Assembly (NCBI GenBank): GCA_007748055.1
Contig: CP036279.1
Span: 558,001 to 622,000 of the forward strand
DNA: 64,000 nucleotides
Direction of reading: 5' to 3'
From: Kolteria novifilia
Lineage (GTDB): Bacteria > Planctomycetota > Planctomycetia > Kolteriales > Kolteriaceae
Shown here one piece after another: positions 34,503 to 42,872 of the stretch. A model generated the notes under the pieces. The model searched no databases. It had not been told where the DNA came from and saw only the letters and a list, made by a program, of their open reading frames with translations. The first letter of the stretch is position 1. Each line of letters opens with the position of its first letter. Position numbers and translations under genes: made by a program.

Positions 34503-35848
34503 CTACTATGGCCTTCTCTGCTGAGAAACGCACGTTTAAGTTCAGCGTCTTCGATAGCCTTCAGCATTAGGCGGCAAAGCCTCGAATAGGTCGTTAGGTT
34601 GAGCTCGTGTTTCTGTTCGAGGCGTAGTCGCTCGATCCAGCATGCAAGCACGATTGCCGAGAGCTCTGCCGGCGGACTTGTTTCCGCGTTTTTGTCCAGT
34701 ACTTCGCATGGTGGAACTAGGTGTTCCAGCCTCTTAACGAGAGCTGGAACTTGGGTCACGACGGTGCCCCACCGGTTTGGGATCTTGTTTGCGATGTCGG
34801 ATACGACTTTCTTACCCTGTGACAGCGATGCGTATACGAACTCGTATATTCGGCTAGTGAATTCGTCGGGCACATCGTGGGGAGCAGAAGGAGTTGCATC
34901 GATGATCGCTTTCTCAGATGCGATGCTTCTCTTGATCGCATCCAAATGGTCGTGCTGGTTCGCGCGAGTCAGGGATGAGTATAGGGAGTCGAGATAGGGC
35001 TTTTCGAGTTCGTTGTCGACTACATGGTCGTAAACAACTGAAAGCCTCTTTCTCCATGGTGGATACGAATCATTCCTTGTTGGGTCGGTGTCAAGATCGC
35101 TCGACGAGGCATACCCCGACATCGTCCATAGGGCTGCCGGGCCAAAAAGAGCTGCTGCACCAATGTCACACATGAACTCCTCTACGCCTCGTTTCCAAAT
35201 CCTATGGGCTCGCGTGACAAGTTCATCCAGTCGTCTCGTTTGGAAGAGCGCGTGGTCCGGTTCCTCGTGTTTTAGGACGTCATCACATATGACGTGGATG
35301 CCTTCGCCCACATCAGGCCATGCCTCTTTCAGGAAGTCGGCTATGGCTGGATGGAAGAGTTCATGACCGATGAGAACGTGCATGAACGCGTTTGCGCGAT
35401 GGAGTAGTGGAAGGTGGAGAATGATCCGACCGTTACCGTCCTCGTTGTAGGTAACCTCGTACGTCATTTGATGCTTCATTGTGACGAGGACGGGTCGTTC
35501 TGGAAGGATGCATTTGCAGATTCGCTCTACGCTTGGAACAAGGCTCCATGGGACCTCTTCGGTGCGCGACTTCTCTATCGCAGCGAGGACACGCTGTCGC
35601 AAGGTAAGCTGCCGGTATCGCGAAATGAGTCTCTTGAGAGATCCTGCCGGATCGTCGGCGAAGTCACTCTCAATTGCTTGGATTGAGTCGGCGAAATCCG
35701 CTAGTTTTTCCCGTTCACGGATAATCATCTGTCTAGCGGTATCGCTAGGGTAGTCGTTTGCTTCTAGTCGGAGTAGTAAGGTCTGAAAACGATCCAACTC
35801 AAAGCGCACATGAAGAATGACGCGGTTGAACTGCGTGGATTCCGTCAC
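34481..35848 (-). CDS. Putative HEXXH zinc metalloprotease encoded with dCTP deaminase
   Basis: 455 residues with a zincin-like core: 'AFMHVLIGHELFHPAIADFL' (HELFH at 162-166) and, about 55 residues on, 'GVEEFMCDIGAAALFGPAAL', which supplies a plausible third ligand (Glu224 or Asp228) in the E-x-x-x-D style seen in other small zincins. The N-terminal ~100 residues are helical and charged, likely coiled coil; residues ~240-455 are helical and unrecognised. No signal peptide, so cytoplasmic. The start is GTG at 35848, 8 bp after the stop of the preceding gene, and the 3' end overlaps dcd by 22 bp, so the three genes form one translationally coupled unit. Protease activity is inferred from the motif alone. 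Lower GC than the core suggests horizontal acquisition. Confidence 0.65.
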   Translation of the reverse strand: MTESTQFNRVILHVRFELDRFQTLLLRLEANDYPSDTARQMIIREREKLADFADSIQAIESDFADDPAGSLKRLISRYRQLTLRQRVLAAIEKSRTEEVPWSLVPSVERICKCILPERPVLVTMKHQMTYEVTYNEDGNGRIILHLPLLHRANAFMHVLIGHELFHPAIADFLKEAWPDVGEGIHVICDDVLKHEEPDHALFQTRRLDELVTRAHRIWKRGVEEFMCDIGAAALFGPAALWTMSGYASSSDLDTDPTRNDSYPPWRKRLSVVYDHVVDNELEKPYLDSLYSSLTRANQHDHLDAIKRSIASEKAIIDATPSAPHDVPDEFTSRIYEFVYASLSQGKKVVSDIANKIPNRWGTVVTQVPALVKRLEHLVPPCEVLDKNAETSPPAELSAIVLACWIERLRLEQKHELNLTTYSRLCRLMLKAIEDAELKRAFLSREGHSRCPSLQR

Positions 35849-35856
35849 TGTGGCGG

Positions 35857-36333
35857 CTACTCACAAAGTATATCGGCGTCCGTAGGTTGCGTTCGGAGTG
35901 CAGCGTCAGCTCGGGCTCCGAGGAGGGTACCGAGCTGGTCAAAAAACAACGCTGCGTCACTTATTGACTGTTCGTCAGCTTCTGAGTGTTTCGAGACTTG
36001 GTCGAGCGTTTGTCTCACTCTCTCCAGATACTCGTGTAGTGCCTTGTATTCGGGCGGGTTTGCGGCCTGAGTACCCGGCGCCGTAGCGGGATAGCGGATA
36101 TCTGCTGCCCAATTCAGGGGTTCAAGCGAAGACAAGCGATTGGTCACCTGACCTGAATCCATGAACAGCGTTCCCTCGACTGCCTCTCCGAGAAACTGGA
36201 TCCCTTCATCAATTGCAGATGCATCGCTTAGTTTGTGCCGAATTTGCCAAATTCGCAACTGACTTGCCACGCGGACCGCCGTATCCGCAGCATGGACCAA
36301 GCCGTCGATATTCAGAAGGCGATTCGCTTCCAT
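35857..36333 (-). CDS. Small helical protein, first gene of the dcd operon
   Basis: 158 residues from the ATG at 36333, which has a G-rich ribosome-binding stretch 7 bases upstream; the frame is open to 36372. No family is recognised. The sequence is largely helical ('LVHAADTAVRVASQLRIWQI', 'YKALHEYLERVRQTLDQVSK') with a proline-rich turn ('RYPATAPGTQAANPPEY') between the halves. No cysteines in conserved pairs, signal peptide or membrane helix. It lies 8 bp before the HEXXH gene. By position it could be a sensor, an inhibitor or a cleavage substrate of the protease; the sequence does not decide. Confidence 0.6.
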   Translation of the reverse strand: MEANRLLNIDGLVHAADTAVRVASQLRIWQIRHKLSDASAIDEGIQFLGEAVEGTLFMDSGQVTNRLSSLEPLNWAADIRYPATAPGTQAANPPEYKALHEYLERVRQTLDQVSKHSEADEQSISDAALFFDQLGTLLGARADAALRTQPTDADILCE

Positions 36334-36613
36334 TATGACGCCCCCGCCAAATCTTCGTTTAGTGCATGACACGCTCAGACGGGTGCTCTTTGTGCTCCAA
36401 GTTGAACCGTGTCAAGCCCAACTTAATACGGAAAGCATAGCATATTTCGAGTTCGATTTCGAGAGGGCTCTTGGAAAGTGGTCAAAAGGGCCGCTTCCGT
36501 GGGCCTTGCGAGTCATCCGTGATCGTCCAAATGCCGCTGCAGAATGACATCGTGGAGTTCCGCCTGGACAAGGAGCCCCGAGTCGCCATCTCTCAGGAAG
36601 ACAGGCGAACTCG

Positions 36614-36823
36614 TCACAGCACCATCAACTCCGACTTCTCTTTCGTTTTGTCGTTCTCGAACAGCAGCTTCTCGCCTTGTTCGAGCCTCGTGTCGACCGC
36701 CTGGTAGAGCCGAAGCGCCTGCCTCATCAGAGCCGTCTTGTTGAGGCTCTTTTTGGCGCAAAGCTCGTCGAGAACTTGCATCTCCCGTTCGGTGAGATTC
36801 AGCGTCATCGTGCGTTTGCTCAT
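36614..36823 (-). CDS. Ribbon-helix-helix (CopG-like) regulator
   Basis: 69 residues: a short beta strand ('MSKRTMTLNLTEREM') followed by two helices ('QVLDELCAKKSLNKTALMRQ', 'ALRLYQAVDTRLEQGE'), the ribbon-helix-helix DNA-binding plan, with an acidic/basic C-terminal tail. Such proteins are often antitoxins or autoregulators. No toxin gene with a convincing start follows on the minus strand before the next operon (36334-36613 holds nothing recognisable), so it is an orphan here or has lost its partner. Confidence 0.7.
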   Translation of the reverse strand: MSKRTMTLNLTEREMQVLDELCAKKSLNKTALMRQALRLYQAVDTRLEQGEKLLFENDKTKEKSELMVL

Positions 36824-36903
36824 GGAACACCTCCACGATCGATTATCGACCGTAGGAGCTAAAAAATCAAGAGGAAGTAGCTAAAGAATAGCTAGGAAGA
36901 GAT

Positions 36904-36922
36904 GGTGGGCAACAGGCCCACC
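36904..36922. repeat. Short hairpin near the 3' end of ppk
   Basis: ggtgggc (36904-36910) and gcccacc (36916-36922) are perfect arms around aacag. It lies between the ppk stop and the RHH gene. No T-run follows on the minus strand, so it is not a standard terminator for ppk. Confidence 0.5.
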
Positions 36923-36959
36923 CTACGTCGGAAGCCTGTCTCGGATCGCCCGAAAGCCC

Positions 36960-39209
36960 TCACTTCTTCCCATTCGTCGCCAGCACCTTGTTCTTGCGGA
37001 GGCAGCCGAAGAGCTCTTCGCGGGAGATTTGGGTGTCGAGCATGGGGAGCGAATCGAGGGCGGGCTCGAGGCCGGTGTCGCGACGCTCTTGCTGGGCCAT
37101 GCGGAGAAAATAGGACTGGCTGCGGAGCAGGGGCTGGTCGTCGGCGACGGGGTAGCGACGCCAGATGCCGTCGGACTCGAGGCGGCGCGACTTGACGTTG
37201 TCCAAGAGCGAGATGTTCAGGATCTCGATGACGCGGGCCTTCAATCGGGCGTCCTCAATGGGGAAGGCGACCTCGAGACGGCGGACGAGATTTCGGTCCA
37301 TCCAGTCGGCCGAGGCGATGTAGACCTCGGGATGACCCTTCTGCCCGAAGTAGTAAATGCGGCTGTGTTCCAAGAAGCGATCGACGACCGAGTGGACGCG
37401 GATGTTCTCGCTGAGGCCGGGGATGCCGGGCCGGAGTCCGCAGATGCCTCGGCAGACCAGGTCGATCGAGACGCCGGCACGGCTAGCGCGGTAGAGGGCC
37501 TGGATCACCGTCGGCTCAAGGATGGCGTTGATCTTTGCGACGATGCGGCCTTTCTTGCCGAGCTGGCGTTCCGACTCGATCTTCTCGATGAGGAATTTGC
37601 GCAGCCGGCTCGGCGCGACGATCAGCTTCTTCCAGTGGGGCAGCTCGCAGTACCCGGTGAGGTAGTTGAACAGGGCGCTGGCGTCGTCGGCGAACTCGTC
37701 GTTGCAGGTGAAGAGGCCGAGGTCGGTGTAGACGCGGGCGGTCTGCGGGTTGTAGTTGCCGGTCGAGAGGTGCAGGTAGCGGCGAATCTTGTCGTCGTCG
37801 CGACGGACGACCAGGCAGACCTTGCAGTGGGTCTTCAGGCCGACGAAGCCGTAGACGACGTGAACGCCCGCCTTTTCGAGCTCCCGCGCCCAGAGAATGT
37901 TGCGTTCCTCGTCCATGCGGGCTTGCAGCTCGACGAGGGCCGAGACCTGCTTGCCGCGATGGGCGGCCTCCTGCAGGGCCGCGACGATGGGGGAATCGCT
38001 GCTGGTGCGGTAGAGGGTCTGCTTGATCGCGAGGACCTTGGGGTCGGTCGCGGCGGCGCTGATGAAATCGACGACCGGCTTGAACGAGTCGTAGGGGTGA
38101 TGGAGCAACAGGTCGCTTTCGCGGATCGCGGCGAAGAGGCTCTTGGCCCCCGAAATGGCCGGGTCGATGCGCGGTACGAACTCCGGTTCCTTGAGGGATT
38201 CGGCGCCTGGGAGCGAGCAGATTTCAAAGAGCCCGGTCAGGTCGAGGGGCGAGGGGAGGCGATAGACGTCTCCCGGTTCGAGGTGCAGCGACTCGCGAAG
38301 GAATTCGACGAGATCCTCGGGAGCCTCTTCGCCAATCTCCAGTCGGGAGGCGACCCCGCGACGGCGTTCGCGGATCTGGCGTTCGATGGTTTCGGCGAGG
38401 TCCTTGATCTCCGCGTAGTCGTCGAGGTCGAAGTCGGCGTCGCGGGTGACGCGGAAGAGGTAGCTGTCGACGATTTGCATGCCGGGGAAGAGTTGGTCGA
38501 GGTTCATGCGGATGACGCGTTCGAGCGGCAGGAACTGGTGTCCCTGGGCGCTCGGTAGGTTGACGAACCGGGGCAGGATCGACGGTAGCTGAACCAGCGC
38601 GAGGAGCGTCCGGGGCTGTTTTGGCCGGCGCAGGCGGATCGCCATGTTGGAGGAGCCGTTGGTCAGGTGCGGGAAGGGGTGGCTCAGGTCGAGAGCCAGC
38701 GGCGTCAGGACCGGAAAGACTTCCCGCGAGAAGAGGTTGTCGAGGAAAGTGCGCTGCTCGTCGGTGAGTCGATCCCCGGTGAGGATTTCGATGCCGGCCT
38801 CGGCCAGCGGAGGGAGGATCTCGTCGAGGAGGTAGCGGTATTGTTTCTCGACCATCTCGTGGGCCATCTGCGAGATGAGGGCCATCTGTTCGCGGGGGAG
38901 CATGCGGTCGGCGCCGGAGCTGTAGTTGATGTCGGAGTCGATCTTCTGCTTGAGATTGCCGACGCGAACCATGAAGAATTCGTCGAGGTTCTGGCTGAAG
39001 ATCGCGAGGAATTTCAGGCGTTCGAGCAGCGGGACGCTTCGGTCGCGGGCCTCTTCGAGGACGCGGCGATTGAACTCGAGCCAACTGAGTTCGCGGTTGA
39101 TGTAGAGCGAGGGGTGGTCGAGTTGTTCGTCGGACAGTTCCTCGGGCACTTCGGGGAGCGCTTCGATCGTTTCGGCGGAATCTCGATTCAACCCATCGGA
39201 CATCGACAT
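36960..39209 (-). CDS. ppk1: Polyphosphate kinase 1
   Basis: 749 residues, slightly longer than typical Ppk1 because of an acidic N-terminal extension of ~30 residues. Catalyses reversible transfer of the gamma phosphate of ATP onto polyphosphate. Features: the N-domain 'YINRELSWLEFNRRVLEEA' and 'FLAIFSQNLDEFFMVRVG'; the phosphorylated His in 'RYLHLSTGNYNPQTARVYTD'; and the second active-site His in 'VDRFLEHSRIYYFG'. The C-terminal region 'WMDRNLVRRLEVAFPI' is also typical. The start at 39209 has a weak aaagg 7 bases upstream; an ATG two codons on is equally possible. Same strand as purQ but separated by 174 bp. Confidence 0.96.
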   Translation of the reverse strand: MSMSDGLNRDSAETIEALPEVPEELSDEQLDHPSLYINRELSWLEFNRRVLEEARDRSVPLLERLKFLAIFSQNLDEFFMVRVGNLKQKIDSDINYSSGADRMLPREQMALISQMAHEMVEKQYRYLLDEILPPLAEAGIEILTGDRLTDEQRTFLDNLFSREVFPVLTPLALDLSHPFPHLTNGSSNMAIRLRRPKQPRTLLALVQLPSILPRFVNLPSAQGHQFLPLERVIRMNLDQLFPGMQIVDSYLFRVTRDADFDLDDYAEIKDLAETIERQIRERRRGVASRLEIGEEAPEDLVEFLRESLHLEPGDVYRLPSPLDLTGLFEICSLPGAESLKEPEFVPRIDPAISGAKSLFAAIRESDLLLHHPYDSFKPVVDFISAAATDPKVLAIKQTLYRTSSDSPIVAALQEAAHRGKQVSALVELQARMDEERNILWARELEKAGVHVVYGFVGLKTHCKVCLVVRRDDDKIRRYLHLSTGNYNPQTARVYTDLGLFTCNDEFADDASALFNYLTGYCELPHWKKLIVAPSRLRKFLIEKIESERQLGKKGRIVAKINAILEPTVIQALYRASRAGVSIDLVCRGICGLRPGIPGLSENIRVHSVVDRFLEHSRIYYFGQKGHPEVYIASADWMDRNLVRRLEVAFPIEDARLKARVIEILNISLLDNVKSRRLESDGIWRRYPVADDQPLLRSQSYFLRMAQQERRDTGLEPALDSLPMLDTQISREELFGCLRKNKVLATNGKK

Positions 39210-39383
39210 GTTGGGGCCTTTTGCTGGATCGTCGACGGTTTCGGCGTTGCTCGCGGCTCCCTTCCGATCAGCGCTGGATCAGGGGTGAGAGCCCGGGAGA
39301 GCGGCGAAGGGCCTCTGTGTCCGCAGTCGGCCGAGAGGTGGTCTTGGCGGAGCGGGGGACGCGATCGCCGTCAACAGATGATC

Positions 39384-40160
39384 TTAACCGAAAAACGCGA
39401 CCGCGTTGCGAAATAGTCGCAGCCCGTCGCCCTCGGTGGGTTGGTCGCCGCGCCGCGTCCAGCGGGGATGCTGCGTTGGGATGACGTGTCGTTCGGGATG
39501 GGGCATCAGCGCGAAGACGCGGCCGGTTTTGTCGCAAATTCCCGCAACATCGCCCGCGGAACCGTTCGGATTGACCGGAAAGTCGCCCGATTTGCCCTCA
39601 TTGTCGACATAAGTGGCGATCATTCGGCCCGATTCGGTCAACGAATCGAGGAATGAGCGGCTCTCGACGACGAAATTCCCCTCGGCGTGGGCGATCGGCA
39701 TTTCGAGGATCTCGTCCTCCGTGACGAAGGCGCAGCAACCTGGCCGCATCCGCAGATGGACCCAGCGGGTCTCGAAGCGGCCGTGGCGATTGAAGGCGAG
39801 CGTTGCGAGGAGCTTGCCGGAGTCGTCTTGGGTATCGAGCAGTCCCGACTTTATCAAGACTTGGAACCCGTTGCAGATTCCCAAGATAAGTCGATCGCGG
39901 TCGCGGAAGGCCTTGAGCAGATCGCCGAGTTTGTGTTCGAGGAGGCTCCCGAGGATGCGTCCGGCGGAGACGTCGTCGCCGTAGCTGAAACCGCCGGGAA
40001 CACAGAGAATTTGATACTTTTCGAGCGTGGTGGGCTCGTCGAGAAGGCGGTTGACGTGGATCTGGTCGGTGTTGGCTCCCGCCAGTTGGAAGGCGTGCGC
40101 GGTTTCTTCATCGCAGTTGGCCCCAGGCGAGCGCAGGACCAGCACGTTGACGGTTGCCAT
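39384..40160 (-). CDS. purQ: Phosphoribosylformylglycinamidine synthase subunit PurQ (glutaminase)
   Basis: 258 residues. The class I glutamine amidotransferase subunit that feeds ammonia to PurL in purine synthesis. Seen: 'VNVLVLRSPGANCDEETAHA' at the N-terminus, 'LCVPGGFSYGDDVSAGRILG', the nucleophile in 'LILGICNGFQVLIKSGLL', and the catalytic His-x-Glu in 'ALMPHPERHVIP'. It is longer than the ~225-residue B. subtilis form, as in the extended PurQ class. I start at the ATG at 40160 (ggag 7 bases upstream) although the frame is open to 40247. It follows the ferredoxin gene by 40 bp in the mqnA-mqnC-ferredoxin-purQ run. Confidence 0.95.
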   Translation of the reverse strand: MATVNVLVLRSPGANCDEETAHAFQLAGANTDQIHVNRLLDEPTTLEKYQILCVPGGFSYGDDVSAGRILGSLLEHKLGDLLKAFRDRDRLILGICNGFQVLIKSGLLDTQDDSGKLLATLAFNRHGRFETRWVHLRMRPGCCAFVTEDEILEMPIAHAEGNFVVESRSFLDSLTESGRMIATYVDNEGKSGDFPVNPNGSAGDVAGICDKTGRVFALMPHPERHVIPTQHPRWTRRGDQPTEGDGLRLFRNAVAFFG

Positions 40161-40200
40161 CGAGAAACTCCGGGGGGCCCCATGTCCGAGGCGGGGCGGG

Positions 40201-40608
40201 TCAGTCGTCTTCCTTGACCAAGTTACGGTTCCACGTCGGAATCTCAACGATCAGATTCTTGGTCCCGTTGGGGACGCATTGGCAACTGAGGCGACTTTCC
40301 AACTCGACGCCACGGGCATCGTCGAGCATATCGAGCTCGTCGTCGGTCGCTTCGTTGCACGATTCGAGGCCTTCGCGAACGATGACGTGGCACGTCGAGC
40401 AGGCGCAGACACCGCCGCAGGCATGGTCGACGTCGAGGTCGGCCCCCAGGGCGATGTCGAGCAGACTTCCCGGGAGCCCGGTGCGTCCGTAGGGGACGTT
40501 CTCGGGATCGACTTCGACGACCTTGCCCTCGGGCATGAAGGTGATGGTGTACTTTTGTTTGGCCGGGGTGAATTCGGCCTTTTCGATATAGGGATTGGTC
40601 CCGCCCAT
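40201..40608 (-). CDS. 2Fe-2S ferredoxin (adrenodoxin/Isc type)
   Basis: 135 residues. The cluster ligands are visible as 'DHACGGVCACSTCHVIV' (C-x5-C-x2-C spacing) and a fourth Cys in 'ESRLSCQCVPNG' about 36 residues on, the [2Fe-2S] pattern of the adrenodoxin-like family. It is a soluble electron carrier. The start at 40608 ('MGGTNPYIEKAEFTPAKQKY') has ggag about 10 bases upstream; the longer open frame to 40986 lies inside mqnC and is rejected. Sitting right after mqnC, a radical SAM enzyme, it could supply reducing electrons to that step, but this link is positional inference only. Confidence 0.9.
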   Translation of the reverse strand: MGGTNPYIEKAEFTPAKQKYTITFMPEGKVVEVDPENVPYGRTGLPGSLLDIALGADLDVDHACGGVCACSTCHVIVREGLESCNEATDDELDMLDDARGVELESRLSCQCVPNGTKNLIVEIPTWNRNLVKEDD

Positions 40609-40727
40609 CGTCGGAGCACTCCAGAGTCGGCAAATGAATCCGTACTGATTTGGTGTTATTTTACGAAGCCCCGGCCACAAGGTCGAAAGGAAGGTTCGCG
40701 ATTCCCGTCGTGCCCGGCCGCGAACGT

Positions 40728-41855
40728 CTAGCCGACGATCGGTAGGGCGTTGGACGGAGGCTCCTTTAGGACCACTTCTTCCTCCTCGGGCACCAGCTCG
40801 TAAAAGACGTTTCGCTGCCGAGGCGTGTAGCCGAGTTCGGCAATCGACGAGCGAATCTGATCGAGCGTCAGTTGATGAGTCGTCCCCGCCGCGGAGACGA
40901 CATTCTCCTCCAGCATCAGACTTCCCATGTCGTTGGCGCCGAAGAGGAGCCCCAGTTGGCCAATTTTTTGCCCCTGGGTCACCCACGAGGATTGGACATT
41001 CTCGACGTTGTCGAGGTAGATCCGACTGACCGCTTGCGTCTTGAGGTACTCAAAGGGCCCGACCGGGGGAACGTCGGCCATGTCGGTATGCTCAGGTTGG
41101 AATGTCCAGCAAATGAACGCGGTGAAGCCGCCGGTCTCGTCCTGGAGCTGGCGGACGCGATCGAGGTGCTCGATGCGTTCGGCGAGTGTCTCGATATGGC
41201 CGAACATCATCGTGGCGGTCGAACGCAGGCCGATTTGATGGGCGACGCGCATCACCTCGAGCCACTCGTCGGTCATGCACTTGCCGCGAGTGATCTCCGA
41301 ACGGACGCGATCGACGAGGATTTCGCCGCCGCCGCCGGGGATGCTGCCGAGCCCGGCCTCCTTGAGTCGGACGAGAACATCCCGGAGCGGGATCTTGTTG
41401 AGTTTGTGGAAGAACCAGATCTCCGGCGGGCTGAAGGCGTGCAAGTTGACGCTCGGGTAGCGCGTCTTGAGATCGCGGAGGAGGTCTTCGTACCATTCGA
41501 GCTTGAGGTCGGGATGGAGGCCGCCTTGCATGAGGACCTGCTCACCGCCGATCGCGATCAGCTCGTCGAACTTTTGGTAGAGGGTCTCGCGGTCGAGGAC
41601 GTAGGCATCCTCGTCGTTTTTTTTGCGATAGAAGGCGCAAAAGTCGCAAACGGCCGCGCAGACGTTGGAATAGTTGATGTTGCGGTCGATGTTGTAGGTT
41701 CGGTAGCCCTCGGGATGCCGGCGCAGACTGACTTCGCGAGCGGCCCGGCCCAGGGACAGCACGTCGGCTTCTTCCAGAAGGAACAGGCCTTCGCCCGAGG
41801 TCAGTCGCTGGCCCTCAACAGCCTTGCGCAACAGTTGGTTGACCTTGGAAGACAA
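40728..41855 (-). CDS. mqnC: Cyclic dehypoxanthinyl futalosine synthase (radical SAM)
   Basis: 375 residues. Radical SAM enzyme of the futalosine route to menaquinone, forming the spiro-cyclic product from dehypoxanthine futalosine. The cluster motif C-x3-C-x2-C is in 'NVCAAVCDFCAFYRKK'; other family segments are 'VLMQGGLHPDLKLEWYEDLL', 'LGSIPGGGGEILVDRVR', 'RSTATMMFGHIETLAERIEH' and 'CWTFQPEHTDM'. The ordering 'PGGGGEIL' separates it from the related MqnE. The start overlaps the 3' end of mqnA by 41 bp, so the two are coupled. Confidence 0.95.
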   Translation of the reverse strand: MSSKVNQLLRKAVEGQRLTSGEGLFLLEEADVLSLGRAAREVSLRRHPEGYRTYNIDRNINYSNVCAAVCDFCAFYRKKNDEDAYVLDRETLYQKFDELIAIGGEQVLMQGGLHPDLKLEWYEDLLRDLKTRYPSVNLHAFSPPEIWFFHKLNKIPLRDVLVRLKEAGLGSIPGGGGEILVDRVRSEITRGKCMTDEWLEVMRVAHQIGLRSTATMMFGHIETLAERIEHLDRVRQLQDETGGFTAFICWTFQPEHTDMADVPPVGPFEYLKTQAVSRIYLDNVENVQSSWVTQGQKIGQLGLLFGANDMGSLMLEENVVSAAGTTHQLTLDQIRSSIAELGYTPRQRNVFYELVPEEEEVVLKEPPSNALPIVG

Positions 41856-42627
41856 AGGGAACTCCTTTCGGGGCTAGCCCATGCTGGCAAGCCAGTTCGT
41901 AAAAGCGGGTGAGCCCTTGTTGCTCCTCGGGCCCGAAATCATGCCGAATCACGTGTTGTAGGTAGTAAAGGCACTGGATCTCATCGATTCCTAGCCGTTT
42001 TGCCTCTTCGCTGGCAATGGCGGGGACCTGGGTTCGCCCGAATTCCTTGGCCTCGATGAAGGCTTGGCGCTGCGACGGGGTGACCTCGACGCCAGGCGCC
42101 ACGGCCCAAAAAGCGAAAACGAAGGGTAAACCGGTCCAGCGCGACCACTCGTACCCGAGATCGAGGATATAGGGATATTGGTCGTTCAGGACATTCATGG
42201 CGCGGTCGCCGATCACGAGGACCGCGTCGGTGCCGCTTTCTCCCAGGGTGGCGTCCAGGGGCAGTGGCGAGGTGAGTGGCACGACGTCGAACAGTTCGTC
42301 GAGAAGAATCGTCATCAAAGCGATGCTGGTCCGGGAACCCTCGTCGAGAGCGACGGTCTCGATCTCCTCGAATGGGACGCGGCTGCACAGCTTGACGCTC
42401 ATGACCGGTCCATAGGAGGCGATGCTCACGTCGGGGAGGATGGTGTAGTTGCCCGCCCGGAAAAACTCGATCGAGGGAATCAGCGCGACATCGAGACGCC
42501 CTTCGGCCAGTTCGGTCGCCAATCGACTGGGGACCTCGAGGCTCAGCTCGACGTCTGGGGCGATGCGATCGAATTGGCAGACAAGCGGCTTGGTGTTGAG
42601 GTAACTGACAGCGCCGGCCCGTAGCAT
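41815..42627 (-). CDS. mqnA: Chorismate dehydratase
   Basis: 270 residues. First committed step of the futalosine pathway, chorismate to 3-[(1-carboxyvinyl)oxy]benzoate. Recognised by 'LRAGAVSYLNTKPLV' at the N-terminus, 'LAEGRLDVALIPSIEFFRAG', 'VALDEGSRTSIALMTILL' and the periplasmic-binding-protein-like C-terminal lobe 'WTGLPFVFAFWAVAPGVEV'. It leads the minus-strand run mqnA-mqnC-ferredoxin-purQ. MqnB, MqnD and MqnE are not in the window, so the pathway is split over several loci. The start ATG at 42627 gives the conserved N-terminus. Confidence 0.94.
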   Translation of the reverse strand: MLRAGAVSYLNTKPLVCQFDRIAPDVELSLEVPSRLATELAEGRLDVALIPSIEFFRAGNYTILPDVSIASYGPVMSVKLCSRVPFEEIETVALDEGSRTSIALMTILLDELFDVVPLTSPLPLDATLGESGTDAVLVIGDRAMNVLNDQYPYILDLGYEWSRWTGLPFVFAFWAVAPGVEVTPSQRQAFIEAKEFGRTQVPAIASEEAKRLGIDEIQCLYYLQHVIRHDFGPEEQQGLTRFYELACQHGLAPKGVPFVFQGQPTVAQGC

Positions 42628-42872
42628 GTCAACTCCTTCGAGAGCTCGTGAAACTCTTCACGAGGATTATAGTCGTCGTCCCTTTCGCCACAATGTGCCT
42701 TGGAAATCGTGCGAGACTGTTTTCAACGATCGACGAAGTCGCTGGTGACAGGTCGTCGACGTCCGTGCCAGGCGCCATAGAATCAGGGCGCGGCACGGAT
42801 GCAGGCAAATCAAGACTACCAATGCCCGGGCGAGCGGAACACTCGCCGGGAGGCGCCGAGGAGCCTTGTGCG

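Noticed and set aside
37029-38558. 509-codon plus-strand open frame
   Set aside because: Fully antisense to ppk1, whose catalytic motifs are all present; shadow composition.
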